Assembly (NCBI RefSeq): GCF_900638555.1
Contig: NZ_LR134525.1
Location: 1,302,001 to 1,366,000, forward strand
Source of the DNA: Neisseria meningitidis
GTDB taxonomy: Bacteria > Pseudomonadota > Gammaproteobacteria > Burkholderiales > Neisseriaceae
Direction: 5' to 3'
DNA length: 64,000 nucleotides
A model generated the notes under the pieces. It worked only from the letters and a program-made list of their open reading frames with translations, was not told where the DNA came from and searched no databases. The position numbers were made by a program, and so were the translations under genes. How positions within the stretch are numbered: the first letter of the stretch is position 1; each line of letters begins with the position of its first letter. Below, in pieces: positions 20,968 to 30,100 of this stretch.

Positions 20968-21789
20968 TCAAAACCTGCGTTTGAGCTTGCACGCCTGAAG
21001 GATGTGTACGGCAAGCTCTTCCACTGATTTATCCGTCGTATTCGCAAACGGAATCCCATGCCGTCTGAACATACTCTGCGCGTCCGCCACCTCGCTGCGG
21101 CATGTATCGATTTTGGCATAAGTTGAATTCGGGCGGCGCTCTTGGCGGATGGCCTGCAAACGTTCCGGCTGGATGGTCAACCCGAACAGCTTATCCCTAT
21201 AAGGCTTGACCATACGCGGCAGATCGGCCGATTCCAAATCGTCGGGAATCAGCGGATAGTTTGCCGCACGGATGCCGTATTGCAGGGCGAGGTAAAGGCA
21301 GGTCGGCGTTTTGCCCGAACGCGATACACCCATCAAGATTACATCCGCTTCCTGAAGGTTCTTATCGCTGACCCCGTCATCGTGGTTCAATGAGAAATTC
21401 ACCGCCTCCATACGCGCATCGTAACGCTTCGTATTACCGATACTGTGATGCCCCTGCTCGGATGCCGTGGCTTCGGTATTGAGTTCTTTCTCCAACAGTC
21501 CCAAAAAAGTCTCAAAGAAATTAATCTGAAAAGCATCCGCCCCTTTGATAATCCGACGGATTTCGTCATCAACCACACTGACAAACGCAATCGGACGCTG
21601 ACCGTTTTCCTGCCGGCTCCGATTGACCTTCTCCACCACCGCGCGCGCCTTTTCCGGCGTATCGACAAACGGATGCGTATGGCGTTTGAACGACAGATTG
21701 CCAAACTGGTTCAGCAAAGCCTCGCCGATATTCTCGGCAGTCAGACCGGTACGGTCGGAAATGTAAAACACATGGCGCGGACTGCTCAT
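20968..21789 (-). CDS. ppsR: PEP synthetase regulatory kinase/phosphorylase
   Basis: The 273-residue DUF299 protein phosphorylates and dephosphorylates PEP synthase to switch it off and on. It starts VFYISDRTGLTAENIGEALL and carries the P-loop GVSRSGKTPTCLYLA near residue 155, typical of the PSRP/PPSR family. The gene lies head to head with ppsA, its presumed target, across a 410-base gap. This divergent pairing is common in bacteria and supports the PEP synthase rather than PPDK version. Confidence 0.95.
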   Translation of the reverse strand: MSSPRHVFYISDRTGLTAENIGEALLNQFGNLSFKRHTHPFVDTPEKARAVVEKVNRSRQENGQRPIAFVSVVDDEIRRIIKGADAFQINFFETFLGLLEKELNTEATASEQGHHSIGNTKRYDARMEAVNFSLNHDDGVSDKNLQEADVILMGVSRSGKTPTCLYLALQYGIRAANYPLIPDDLESADLPRMVKPYRDKLFGLTIQPERLQAIRQERRPNSTYAKIDTCRSEVADAQSMFRRHGIPFANTTDKSVEELAVHILQACKLKRRF

Positions 21790-22199
21790 CTTCCATCCTT
21801 AAAACACAGGTTTAAAATCCCATCATAACAGCAGCGGCAGACACAAGGAAAGCACTCGCAGCACACCTACCTCGGATTACACCCAAACAGACACAATATA
21901 ATTTGAAATAAAATTATTTATATAAAGTATTTTTTGGCAGAAAATTTTAAAAAATAAACAAAAAAATCAAACAGAAAAAACATTAACCTATTCAAACCAC
22001 CTGTTTTACAAAGAAAATACCCAAAAAAAGAAGTATACCGGCTGCAAGTTTCAAACCGCTACACACGCCGAAACCGCAATTTTTCAGACGGCATCATGAT
22101 TTTAAAACGGATAAAACACATGACAGCAGAGGAACGAATCGCTTAAAATAAGCACGCGGATTTGTTTCTTTTTTAACATATTTTGGATTGGACACACAA
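21790..22199. promoter_or_regulatory. Divergent ppsR/ppsA regulatory region
   Basis: This 410-base gap is very AT-rich between 21890 and 22030 (AATATAATTTGAAATAAAATT), so it should carry both promoters. One DUS (TTCAGACGGCAT) lies at about 22083. I see no defined operator or RNA structure and no gene. Confidence 0.5.
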
Positions 22200-24584
22200 A
22201 TGGCCGACAACTACGTAATTTGGTTTGAAAACCTGCGTATGACAGATGTTGAACGCGTGGGCGGTAAAAACGCCTCGCTGGGCGAAATGATCAGTCAGCT
22301 GACCGAAAAAGGCGTTCGCGTCCCCGGCGGCTTTGCCACCACAGCCGATGCCTACCGCGCATTCCTCGCACACAACGGTCTGAGCGAACGCATTTCCGCC
22401 GCACTGGCAAAATTAGATGTCGAAGACGTTGCCGAACTGGCACGCGTCGGCAAAGAAATCCGCCAATGGATTTTGGACACGCCCTTCCCCGAACAGCTCG
22501 ATGCCGAAATCGAAGCGGCATGGAACAAAATGGTTGCCGATGCCGGCGGCGCGGACATTTCCGTTGCCGTACGCTCTTCCGCAACCGCCGAAGACCTGCC
22601 CGACGCATCATTTGCCGGCCAACAGGAAACCTTCCTGAATATCAACGGCTTGGAAAACGTTAAAGAAGCGATGCGCCATGTATTCGCCTCCCTGTACAAC
22701 GACCGCGCCATTTCTTACCGCGTCCACAAAGGCTTCGAACACGACATCGTCGCCCTTTCCGCCGGCGTGCAGCGTATGGTGCGTTCCGACAGCGGCGCGT
22801 CCGGCGTGATGTTCACCCTCGATACCGAATCCGGTTACGACCAAGTCGTCTTTGTCACTTCATCCTACGGTCTGGGCGAAAACGTCGTACAAGGCGCAGT
22901 CAATCCCGACGAATTCTATGTGTTCAAACCCACGCTGAAAGCAGGCAAACCTGCCATCCTGCGCAAAACCATGGGCTCAAAACACATCAAAATGATTTTT
23001 ACCGACAAAGCAGAAGCCGGCAAATCGGTAACCAACGTCGATGTCCCCGAAGAAGACCGCAACCGCTTCTCCATTACCGACGAAGAAATCACCGAGTTGG
23101 CGCATTACGCACTGACCATCGAAAAACACTACGGCCGCCCGATGGACATCGAATGGGGACGCGACGGCTTGGACGGCAAACTCTACATCCTGCAAGCCCG
23201 TCCCGAAACCGTCAAATCCCAGGAAGAAGGCAGCCGCAACCTGCGCCGCTTTTCTATCAACGGCGAAAAAACCGTCTTGTGCGAAGGCCGCGCCATCGGT
23301 CAGAAAGTCGGTCAGGGCAAGGTACGCCTGATTAAAGATGCTTCCGAGATGGATTCCGTCGAAGCCGGCGACGTACTGGTTACCGACATGACCGACCCAG
23401 ATTGGGAACCGGTGATGAAACGCGCTTCCGCCATCGTGACCAACAGGGGCGGACGTACCTGCCACGCCGCCATCATCGCGCGCGAACTGGGTATTCCTGC
23501 CGTTGTCGGCTGCGGCAATGCAACCGAATTGCTGAAAAACGGTCAAGAAGTTACCGTATCCTGTGCCGAAGGCGATACCGGCTTCATCTACTCCGGCCTG
23601 CTGGACGTACAAATTACCGATGTTGCTTTGGACAACATGCCTAAAGCACCTGTAAAAGTCATGATGAACGTCGGCAATCCCGAACTCGCATTCAGCTTCG
23701 CCAACCTGCCCAGCGAAGGCATCGGCTTGGCGCGTATGGAATTTATCATCAACCGCCAAATCGGTATCCACCCCAAAGCCTTGTTGGAATTTGACAAACA
23801 AGACGACGAATTAAAAGCGGAAATTACCCGCCGTATCGCCGGTTACGCGTCCCCTGTCGACTTCTACGTCGATAAAATCGCCGAAGGCGTGGCGACATTG
23901 GCCGCATCGGTTTATCCGCGTAAAACCATCGTCCGTATGTCCGACTTCAAATCCAACGAATACGCCAACCTGGTCGGCGGCAACGTATACGAACCGCATG
24001 AAGAAAACCCGATGTTGGGCTTCCGTGGTGCGGCGCGTTATGTCGCCGACAACTTCAAAGACTGTTTCGCCTTGGAATGCAAAGCCTTGAAACGCGTCCG
24101 CGATGAAATGGGGTTGACCAACGTTGAAATCATGATTCCGTTCGTCCGCACTTTGGGCGAAGCCGAAGCCGTTGTCAAAGCCCTGAAAGAAAACGGCTTG
24201 GAACGCGGCAAAAACGGCCTGCGCCTGATTATGATGTGCGAGCTGCCGAGCAACGCGGTATTGGCGGAACAATTCCTGCAATACTTCGACGGCTTCTCCA
24301 TCGGCTCGAACGACATGACCCAACTGACCCTCGGTCTCGACCGCGACAGCGGCTTGGTATCCGAATCGTTTGACGAACGCAACCCTGCCGTCAAAGTGAT
24401 GCTGCACCTTGCCATCTCCGCCTGCCGCAAGCAGAACAAATATGTCGGCATCTGCGGTCAAGGCCCGTCCGACCATCCGGACTTCGCCAAATGGCTGGTT
24501 GAGGAAGGCATTGAAAGCGTTTCCCTGAACCCGGATACCGTCATCGAAACTTGGCTATATTTGGCGAATGAATTGAACAAATAA
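22200..24584 (+). CDS. ppsA: Phosphoenolpyruvate synthase
   Basis: PpsA makes PEP from pyruvate and ATP for gluconeogenesis. The 794-residue protein shows the N-terminal ATP-grasp pyrophosphate domain ([30 protein letters not shown]), the phosphohistidine domain with [21 protein letters not shown] (catalytic His near residue 421) and the C-terminal TIM barrel with [16 protein letters not shown] and the catalytic cysteine in [13 protein letters not shown]. The ATG at 22200 is chosen over an in-frame TTG at 22188. The divergent ppsR gene probably controls its activity. Confidence 0.97.
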   Translation: MADNYVIWFENLRMTDVERVGGKNASLGEMISQLTEKGVRVPGGFATTADAYRAFLAHNGLSERISAALAKLDVEDVAELARVGKEIRQWILDTPFPEQLDAEIEAAWNKMVADAGGADISVAVRSSATAEDLPDASFAGQQETFLNINGLENVKEAMRHVFASLYNDRAISYRVHKGFEHDIVALSAGVQRMVRSDSGASGVMFTLDTESGYDQVVFVTSSYGLGENVVQGAVNPDEFYVFKPTLKAGKPAILRKTMGSKHIKMIFTDKAEAGKSVTNVDVPEEDRNRFSITDEEITELAHYALTIEKHYGRPMDIEWGRDGLDGKLYILQARPETVKSQEEGSRNLRRFSINGEKTVLCEGRAIGQKVGQGKVRLIKDASEMDSVEAGDVLVTDMTDPDWEPVMKRASAIVTNRGGRTCHAAIIARELGIPAVVGCGNATELLKNGQEVTVSCAEGDTGFIYSGLLDVQITDVALDNMPKAPVKVMMNVGNPELAFSFANLPSEGIGLARMEFIINRQIGIHPKALLEFDKQDDELKAEITRRIAGYASPVDFYVDKIAEGVATLAASVYPRKTIVRMSDFKSNEYANLVGGNVYEPHEENPMLGFRGAARYVADNFKDCFALECKALKRVRDEMGLTNVEIMIPFVRTLGEAEAVVKALKENGLERGKNGLRLIMMCELPSNAVLAEQFLQYFDGFSIGSNDMTQLTLGLDRDSGLVSESFDERNPAVKVMLHLAISACRKQNKYVGICGQGPSDHPDFAKWLVEEGIESVSLNPDTVIETWLYLANELNK

Positions 24585-24593
24585 TCAATGCCC

Positions 24594-24630
24594 ATACCCC
24601 CGAGCCTGAAAAGCGCGGGGGTATTTTTTT
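24594..24630 (+). terminator. Rho-independent terminator after ppsA
   Basis: ATACCCCC and GGGGGTAT pair around a 15-base loop and are followed by TTTTTTT. Not DUS-based. Confidence 0.85.
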
Positions 24631-24803
24631 CCAAGCAGCTCCGCTCAGACGGCATTTCCTGCCGATGCCCCGTCCGCGATAATATTTGACACCCACGCGC
24701 CGACTGCCTACAATTCCCCCTTCCCCGAGCAACCGGCAACGGTCAGCTTCTTCTTTCAGACGGCATCTGCCTGTCTTTTTCCTCTTCAAAATACATCATT
24801 ATT

Positions 24804-26063
24804 ATGCACGTCTCCGAATTACAAACCCTGCACATTTCCAAACTCTTAGAATTGGCGGAAGAACACGGCATCGAAAACGCCAACCGATTCCGCAAACAAG
24901 ATCTCGTATTTGCCATCGTCCGCCAGATGATGAAAAAAGGCGAGGGTTTCACCTGCTCCGGCACGCTTGAAATCCTGCCCGACGGCTTCGGCTTCCTCCG
25001 CAGCGCGGACACGTCCTATCTTGCCGGCCCCGACGACATCTATGTCTCGCCCACCCAAATCCGCCGCTTCAACCTGCATACGGGCGACACCATCGAAGGA
25101 AGCGTGCGCGTCCCAAAAGACAACGAACGCTATTTTGCCCTGGTCAGGCTTGATACCATCAACGGCGACCACCCGGAAGTATGCCGCCATAAAATCCTGT
25201 TTGAAAACCTGACCCCGCTGTTTCCGACCGAACAGTTGAAGCTGGAACGCGACTTAAAGTCCGAAGAAAACCTGACCGGACGTGCCATCGACCTGATTTC
25301 CCCTATCGGCAAAGGTCAGCGCGCCCTCTTGGTTGCCCCGCCCAAAAGCGGTAAAACCGTGATGCTGCAAAACATTGCCCACGCCGTTACCTCAAACTAT
25401 CCCGAAGTCGAACTCATCGTCCTCTTGATTGACGAGCGTCCCGAAGAAGTAACCGAAATGAGCCGTTCCGTCCGCGGCGAAGTGGTTTCCTCCACCTTTG
25501 ACGAACCGGCGCAACGCCACGTCCAAGTTGCCGAAATGGTGCTTGAAAAAGCCAAGCGTATGGTAGAACACAAAAAAGACGTGGTCATCCTGCTGGATTC
25601 GATTACCCGCCTTGCCCGCGCCTACAATACCGTCGTGCCTACCTCGGGCAAAATCCTAACCGGCGGTGTCGATGCCAACGCACTGCACCGCCCCAAACGT
25701 TTCTTCGGCGCGGCGCGCAACGTGGAAGAAGGCGGTTCGCTGACCATCATCGCCACCGCATTGGTTGAAACCGGCAGCCGTATGGACGATGTGATTTACG
25801 AAGAATTCAAAGGCACCGGCAATATGGAATTGCACCTTGACCGCCGTATGGCGGAAAAACGCCTCTTCCCCGCCATCAACATCAACAAATCCGGCACGCG
25901 CCGCGAAGAGCTGCTTGTGCCGAACGACCAGTTGCAACGTATGTGGCTCTTACGCAAGTTCCTGCACCCGATGGACGAAATCGAGGCAGCCGAATTTTTA
26001 ATCGGGAAAATCAAAGCCTCTAAAAACAATGATGATTTCTTTGAACTGATGCGCGGCAAATAA
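24804..26063 (+). CDS. rho: Transcription termination factor Rho
   Basis: Rho is a hexameric RNA-dependent ATPase that ends transcription. The 419-residue protein has the N-terminal RNA-binding fold (residues ~48-120, [14 protein letters not shown]), Walker [13 protein letters not shown] near residue 178, Walker [14 protein letters not shown], and the secondary RNA site with [20 protein letters not shown]. Length is standard. A DUS precedes the gene and a DUS pair terminates it. Confidence 0.97.
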   Translation: MHVSELQTLHISKLLELAEEHGIENANRFRKQDLVFAIVRQMMKKGEGFTCSGTLEILPDGFGFLRSADTSYLAGPDDIYVSPTQIRRFNLHTGDTIEGSVRVPKDNERYFALVRLDTINGDHPEVCRHKILFENLTPLFPTEQLKLERDLKSEENLTGRAIDLISPIGKGQRALLVAPPKSGKTVMLQNIAHAVTSNYPEVELIVLLIDERPEEVTEMSRSVRGEVVSSTFDEPAQRHVQVAEMVLEKAKRMVEHKKDVVILLDSITRLARAYNTVVPTSGKILTGGVDANALHRPKRFFGAARNVEEGGSLTIIATALVETGSRMDDVIYEEFKGTGNMELHLDRRMAEKRLFPAININKSGTRREELLVPNDQLQRMWLLRKFLHPMDEIEAAEFLIGKIKASKNNDDFFELMRGK

Positions 26064-26087
26064 ACGCGCCACCCGCATTAATGCGAA

Positions 26088-26125
26088 ATGCCGTCTGAAG
26101 CCTGAAAATCGGGTTTCAGACGGCA
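26088..26125 (+). terminator. DUS inverted-repeat terminator after rho
   Basis: ATGCCGTCTGAAGCC and GGTTTCAGACGGC form a stem with loop TGAAAATCG. The 190 bases after it, up to the IS1016 copy, hold no recognisable gene. Confidence 0.85.
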
Positions 26126-26317
26126 CTTTCATTCACACGGCCGGCGCAGCTCCTCCCTCCCCCCGTTAACGGCGCAACCGCCGGCAGTGTCCGTGTCCGC
26201 TTGCCGAAAGCGCGGCCTTTGCAAAACCGGCTTGAACGCATCCGTACCGGCAATGAAAACCGATGCGGGAACTTGATTCAAGGTTGCGCCGAACCGCGCT
26301 CATTTTTGTATAAATTT

Positions 26318-26790
26318 GGGGCTGTCCTAGATAACTAGGGAAATTCAAATTAAGTTAGAGTTGCCTTTATGAGAAAAAGTCGTCTAAGCCGGTATAAACA
26401 AAATAAACTCATTGAGCTATTTGTCGCAGGTGTAACTGCAAGAACAGCAGCAGAGTTAGTAGGCGTTAATAAAAGTACCGCAGCCTATTATTTTCATCGT
26501 TTACGATTACTTATTTATCAAAACAGTCCACATTTGGAAATGTTTGATGGCGAAGTAGAAGCAGATGAAAGTTATTTTGCTGAACGACAAAACCATATTA
26601 ATGGAATTGAGAACTTTTGGAACCGGGCAAAACGTCATTTACGCAAGTTTAACGGCATTCCCAAAGCGCATTTTGAGCTGTATTTAAAGGGGTACGAACG
26701 GCGTTTTAACAACAGTGAGATAAAAGTTCAAATTTCCATTTTAAAACAATTAGTAAAATCGAGTTTATCCTAGTTATCTAGGACAGCCCC
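26318..26790 (+). mobile_element. Internally deleted IS1016 (IS1595 family)
   Basis: The 473-base element is bounded by perfect inverted ends GGGGCTGTCCTAGATAACTAGG and flanked by an 8-base direct repeat ATAAATTT (26310-26317 and 26791-26798), as expected from IS1016 insertion. Full copies are roughly 0.7 kb, so the middle is missing. The ends are intact, so it could still be moved by a transposase supplied elsewhere. Confidence 0.92.
26369..26773 (+). pseudogene. IS1016 transposase with internal deletion
   Basis: The 134-codon frame begins with the IS1016 helix-turn-helix region (SRYKQNKLIELFVAGVTARTAAELV) and reaches the first catalytic acid in EVEADESYF. It then jumps directly to AERQNHINGIENFWNRAKRHLRKFNG near the C-terminus. 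The family's intervening ~80 residues, including the second catalytic acid, are absent, although the frame is kept across the join near 26579. It cannot be an active DDE enzyme. Confidence 0.85.
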
Positions 26791-26799
26791 ATAAATTTT

Positions 26800-26954
26800 T
26801 ATAGTGGATTAACAAAAACCAGTACAGCGTTGCCTCGCCTTAGCTCAAAGAGAACGATTCTCTAAGGTGCTGAAGCACCAAGTGAATCGGTTCCGTACTG
26901 TTTGTACTGTCTGCGGCTTCGTCGCCTTGTCCTGATTTTTGTTAATCCACTATA
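26800..26954. repeat. Correia element (full length)
   Basis: 155 bases with TATAGTGGATTAACAAAAACC and matching right end. It starts two bases after the IS1016 target repeat and ends exactly where the IS1106 remnant begins, so it separates two IS fragments. Confidence 0.95.
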
Positions 26955-27334
26955 CCTCCGCCAATGCCCATGAGTGCAAACACCTGTCGCCGTTGTTGGA
27001 AGGACTGCCCAAAGGTACGACCGTCTATGCCGACAAAGGCTATGACAGTGCGGAAAACCGGCAACATCTGGAAAAGCGTCAGTTGTTAGACGGCATTATG
27101 CGCAAAGCCTGCCGCAACCGTCCGCTGGCGGAAACGCAAACCAAACGCAACCGATATTTGTCGAAGACCCGTTATGTGGTCGAACAAAGCTTCGGTACGC
27201 TGCACCGTAAGTTCCGCTATGTTCGGGCAGCCTATTTCGGACTGATTAAAGTGAGTGCGCAAAGCCACCTGAAGGCGATGTGTTTGAACCTGTTGAAAGC
27301 CGCCAACAGGCTAAGTGCGCCTGCTGCCGCCTAA
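26955..27334 (+). pseudogene. IS5-family transposase, C-terminal 125 codons
   Basis: The open frame continues out of the CREE end and encodes NAHECKHLSPLLEGLPKGTTVYADKGYDS, containing the second catalytic Asp region of IS5-group transposases, followed by TRYVVEQSFGTLHRKFRY with the catalytic Glu. The first ~200 residues are absent, so there is no functional enzyme. It probably represents IS1106, common in meningococci. Confidence 0.85.
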
Positions 27335-27482
27335 AAGGCGGCTCGGATGCCTGATTATCGGGTATCCGGGGAGGATTCAGGGGGTATTTGGGTAAAATTA
27401 GGCGGTATTTGGGGCGAAAACAGCCGAAAACCTGTGTTTGGGTTTCGGCTGTCGGGAGGGAAAGGAATTTTGCAAAGGTCTC
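26955..27482 (+). mobile_element. IS1106 (IS5 family) right-hand remnant
   Basis: The region holds the transposase tail and the right end, GGAATTTTGCAAAGGTCTC, at 27464-27482. A stem-loop (CAGCCGAAAACC/GGTTTCGGCTG, 27421-27451) lies before the end. The left half is missing; a CREE takes its place. Confidence 0.8.
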
Positions 27483-27484
27483 TT

Positions 27485-27672
27485 TTCGTCATTCCCGCCA
27501 CTTTTCGTCATTCCCGCGAAAGCGGGAATCTAGAATCTCGGACTTTCAGATAATCTTTGAATATTGCTGTTGTTCTAAGGTCTAGATTCCCGCGTTCGCG
27601 GGAATGACGGTTCAGTTGCTACGGTTATTGTCAGGTTTCGGTTATGTTGGAATTTCGGGAAACTTATGAATT
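27485..27672. repeat. NIME with dRS3 repeats
   Basis: Two 20-base dRS3 palindromes (ATTCCC-N8-GGGAAT) at 27510 and 27586 flank about 56 bases of RS-type sequence. A half dRS3 (ATTCCCGCCA) precedes at 27491. Such neisserial intergenic mosaic elements are recombination substrates and integration targets for filamentous phage. Confidence 0.85.
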
Positions 27673-27853
27673 GAGACCTTTGCAAAAATAGTCTGTTAAC
27701 GAAATTTGACGCATAAAAATGCGCCAAAAAATTTTCAATTGCCTAAAACCTTCCTAATATTGAGCAAAAAGTAGGAAAAATCAGAAAAGTTTTGCATTTT
27801 GAAAATGAGATTGAGCATAAAATTTTAGTAACCTATGTTATTGCAAAGGTCTC
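27673..27853. repeat. ATR element (AT-rich MITE-like repeat)
   Basis: A 181-base AT-rich block is bounded by GAGACCTTTGCAA and its inverse TTGCAAAGGTCTC, the same end motif as the IS1106 right end at 27482. The size and composition match the ~183-bp neisserial ATR. It is inserted between two dRS3-bearing blocks and contains no coding frame. Confidence 0.8.
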
Positions 27854-27985
27854 GAATTGTCATTCCCACGCAGGTGGGAATCTAGTCTGTTCGGTTTCAG
27901 TTATTTCCGATAAATTCCTGCTGCTTTTTATTTCTAGATTCCCACTTTCGTGGGAATGACGAAAAGTTGCGGGAATGACGGTTCG
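27854..27985. repeat. NIME with dRS3 repeats, second block
   Basis: dRS3 palindromes at 27862-27881 and 27938-27957 flank about 56 bases of RS-type sequence. The arms are ATTCCCAC/GTGGGAAT rather than the ATTCCCGC type of the first block. Confidence 0.85.
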
Positions 27986-28036
27986 GGCATTCCTTAAATT
28001 ACCCGTGTATCGCTGTAAATCTTAGAGATGGCGGAA

Positions 28037-28191
28037 TATAGCGGATTAACAAAAACCAGTACAGCGTTGTCTCGCCTTAGCTCAAAGAGAACGATTCTCT
28101 AAGGTGCTGAAGCACCAAGTGAATCGGTTCCGTACTATTTGTACTGTCTGCGGCTTCGTCGCCTTGTCCTGATTTTTGTTAATCCACTATA
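28037..28191. repeat. Correia element (full length, one end altered)
   Basis: 155 bases; the left end reads TATAGCGG instead of TATAGTGG. The core is the standard form. It lies upstream of amtB. Confidence 0.93.
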
Positions 28192-28551
28192 TTTCCAATT
28201 AAAAATTTTTAATATATTAATCAATAAATTAATTTTATAAAATAAAAATATTGTCAACAATATTTTGCCTTATCGCCCAAACCTCTGTATATTTTCCTAC
28301 AGTAAATTGTTGACAATCCATACGCCCACATATGCGCCGCCTAAGGATAAATCCTCCCGCCGGACAACGGGTGCAAGGGATTGGATGCGATATTTCCATA
28401 TTCAAACAAGGGATTTGTTTCACGCACAGGGCGGCACATCGGCAAAATCCCCGCGCCGCCCCGGTCCGGCAGGGCTTGCGTCCCTCCCGGACAAGCCCCG
28501 ACCCCGCCTTTCCGAAAGACGGGCTCAACCATTAAGGAAACTTTAATCAAA
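28192..28551 (+). promoter_or_regulatory. amtB upstream region with paired 12-base repeats
   Basis: 360 bases without a gene. The first 70 are extremely AT-rich. ATTGTCAACAAT (28250-28261) and its exact reverse complement ATTGTTGACAAT (28306-28317) are spaced 44 bases apart. The second contains TTGACA, a candidate -35. They may be two operators or a long hairpin. The remaining 230 bases are GC-rich leader with no recognised motif. Confidence 0.45.
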
Positions 28552-29856
28552 ATGAAAAAACACATATGGGCGGCATCTTTGCTGCCGGCATCCCTATCGG
28601 CAGAACCTTTAAACTGGTGGAAGCCTTATTCCGCCGTCAATTCGGGCGATACCGCCTGGGTGATGACTGCGGCTGCCTTGGTACTGTTGATGACGCTTCC
28701 CGGGCTGGCTTTATTCTACGGCGGGATGGTGCGGAAAAAAAACCTGCTCTCGACGATGATGCACAGCTTTTCCATCGCGACATTGGTGGGCATCCTTTGG
28801 GTCGCCGTCGGCTATTCTTTAGCGTTCACGCCGGGAAATGCCTTTATCGGCGGTTTGGGGCGCGTATTTTTAAGCGGGATGCAGATAGACGCTGCCGCAC
28901 AGATGCTGACCGTGTCGCCCAATGCGCCGACTGTTCCCGAACCGGTATTTATGTTTTTTCAGATGACGTTTGCCATTATTTCGACCGCCATTATTACCGG
29001 CGCGTTTGCCGAACGGATGAAATATTCGGCAATGATGCTGTTTTCGGGCATATGGTTTTTATTGGTTTATGTGCCGGGAGCGCATTGGGTGTGGGGCGGC
29101 GGCTTTATGAGCAAAGGCGGCGTATTGGATTATGCCGGCGGTACGGTGGTGCACATCAATGCCGGTATCGCGGGACTCGTCGCCGCCTTGGTTTTGGGCA
29201 GGCGCATAGGCTACGGGCGCGAGGCGATGCCTCCGCACAATATGGCGATGACACTGATCGGCGCGGCAATGTTGTGGTTCGGCTGGTTCGGCTTTAACGC
29301 CGGATCGGCGCTTGCGGCAGACGCGGCGGCGGGTATGGCGATGGCGGTAACGCAGGTGTCGGCCGTATTCGGCGCGGCAGGCTGGCTTGCCTGCGAAAAA
29401 ATAGCGGGACACAAACCTTCCGCTTTGGGGCTGGCTTCCGGCGCGGTTTCCGGTCTGGTCGGCATCACCCCTGCCGCCGGCTTTACCGGCCCGTCGGGCG
29501 CGGCCGCCATCGGTATATTGACTGCCGCCGCGTGCTTTGTGTCCGTCACCGTCGTCAAACACAAATTGCGTTACGATGATTCTTTGGACGCTTTCGGCAT
29601 ACACGGATTCGGCGGGCTGGTGGGCGGAATATTGACCGGCATCTTTTTCGACAACCGCATTTTCGGCGGGGATGCGGCAGTTTGGCAGCAGTTGTGGATA
29701 CAGGTAAAAGACGGGTTCGTTATGGCGGCATACAGCGGGCTGATGAGTTGGGCGATTTTGAAGGTCGTGGGGAAAATCTGCGGCGGCCTGCGCGTCGGCA
29801 AGGATGTCGAACGCGAAGGTTTGGATCTGAATATCCACGGCGAACGCGTGGAATAA
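28552..29856 (+). CDS. amtB: Ammonium transporter AmtB
   Basis: AmtB conducts ammonium/ammonia across the inner membrane. The 434-residue protein has a signal-like start (MKKHIWAASLLPASLSA) and then about eleven hydrophobic helices. The signature LFYGGMVRKKNLLSTMMHSF is near residue 60. The twin pore histidines are in GGTVVHINAGIAGL and FGIHGFGGLVGGI. The ATG at 28552 follows AAGGAAACTTTAATCAAA; the open frame to 28381 upstream has no likeness. No glnK regulator gene is adjacent, unlike the usual glnK-amtB pair. Confidence 0.94.
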   Translation: MKKHIWAASLLPASLSAEPLNWWKPYSAVNSGDTAWVMTAAALVLLMTLPGLALFYGGMVRKKNLLSTMMHSFSIATLVGILWVAVGYSLAFTPGNAFIGGLGRVFLSGMQIDAAAQMLTVSPNAPTVPEPVFMFFQMTFAIISTAIITGAFAERMKYSAMMLFSGIWFLLVYVPGAHWVWGGGFMSKGGVLDYAGGTVVHINAGIAGLVAALVLGRRIGYGREAMPPHNMAMTLIGAAMLWFGWFGFNAGSALAADAAAGMAMAVTQVSAVFGAAGWLACEKIAGHKPSALGLASGAVSGLVGITPAAGFTGPSGAAAIGILTAAACFVSVTVVKHKLRYDDSLDAFGIHGFGGLVGGILTGIFFDNRIFGGDAAVWQQLWIQVKDGFVMAAYSGLMSWAILKVVGKICGGLRVGKDVEREGLDLNIHGERVE

Positions 29857-29864
29857 GGGCGGTT

Positions 29865-29907
29865 ATGCCGTCTGAAGCCTGAAAATCGGGTTTCAGACGG
29901 CATTTTT
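29865..29907 (+). terminator. DUS inverted-repeat terminator after amtB
   Basis: ATGCCGTCTGAAGCC and GGTTTCAGACGGCAT with TTTTT following. Nearly identical to the rho terminator, including the loop TGAAAATCG. Confidence 0.9.
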
Positions 29908-29932
29908 CACGTTTGCCGCCGATGGATAAACA

Positions 29933-30087
29933 TATAGTGGATTAACAAAAATCAGGACAAGGCGACGAAGCCGCAGACAGTACAAATAGTACGGAACCGA
30001 TTCACTTGGTGCTTCAGCACCTTAGAGAATCGTTTTCTTTGAGCTAAGGCGAGGCAACGCCGTACTGGTTTTTGTTAATCCACTATA
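29933..30087. repeat. Correia element (full length)
   Basis: 155 bases with intact TATAGTGG ends, in the opposite orientation to the 28037 copy. It lies between amtB and the convergent oxidoreductase gene. Confidence 0.95.
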
Positions 30088-30100
30088 CTGCCTGCGACGC

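Noticed and set aside
22000..22199. Possible tRNA or RNA gene before ppsA
   Set aside because: No cloverleaf arms or CCA end could be found by eye in the AT-rich gap.
27485..27985. dRS3 palindromes as a CRISPR array
   Set aside because: Only four 20-base palindromes occur, in pairs with an ATR between them. Spacing and repeat length fit NIME units, and there are no cas genes.
28381..28551. Upstream extension of the amtB frame
   Set aside because: The extra 57 codons lack hydrophobic signal features, while the ATG at 28552 has a ribosome binding site and a signal-like start.
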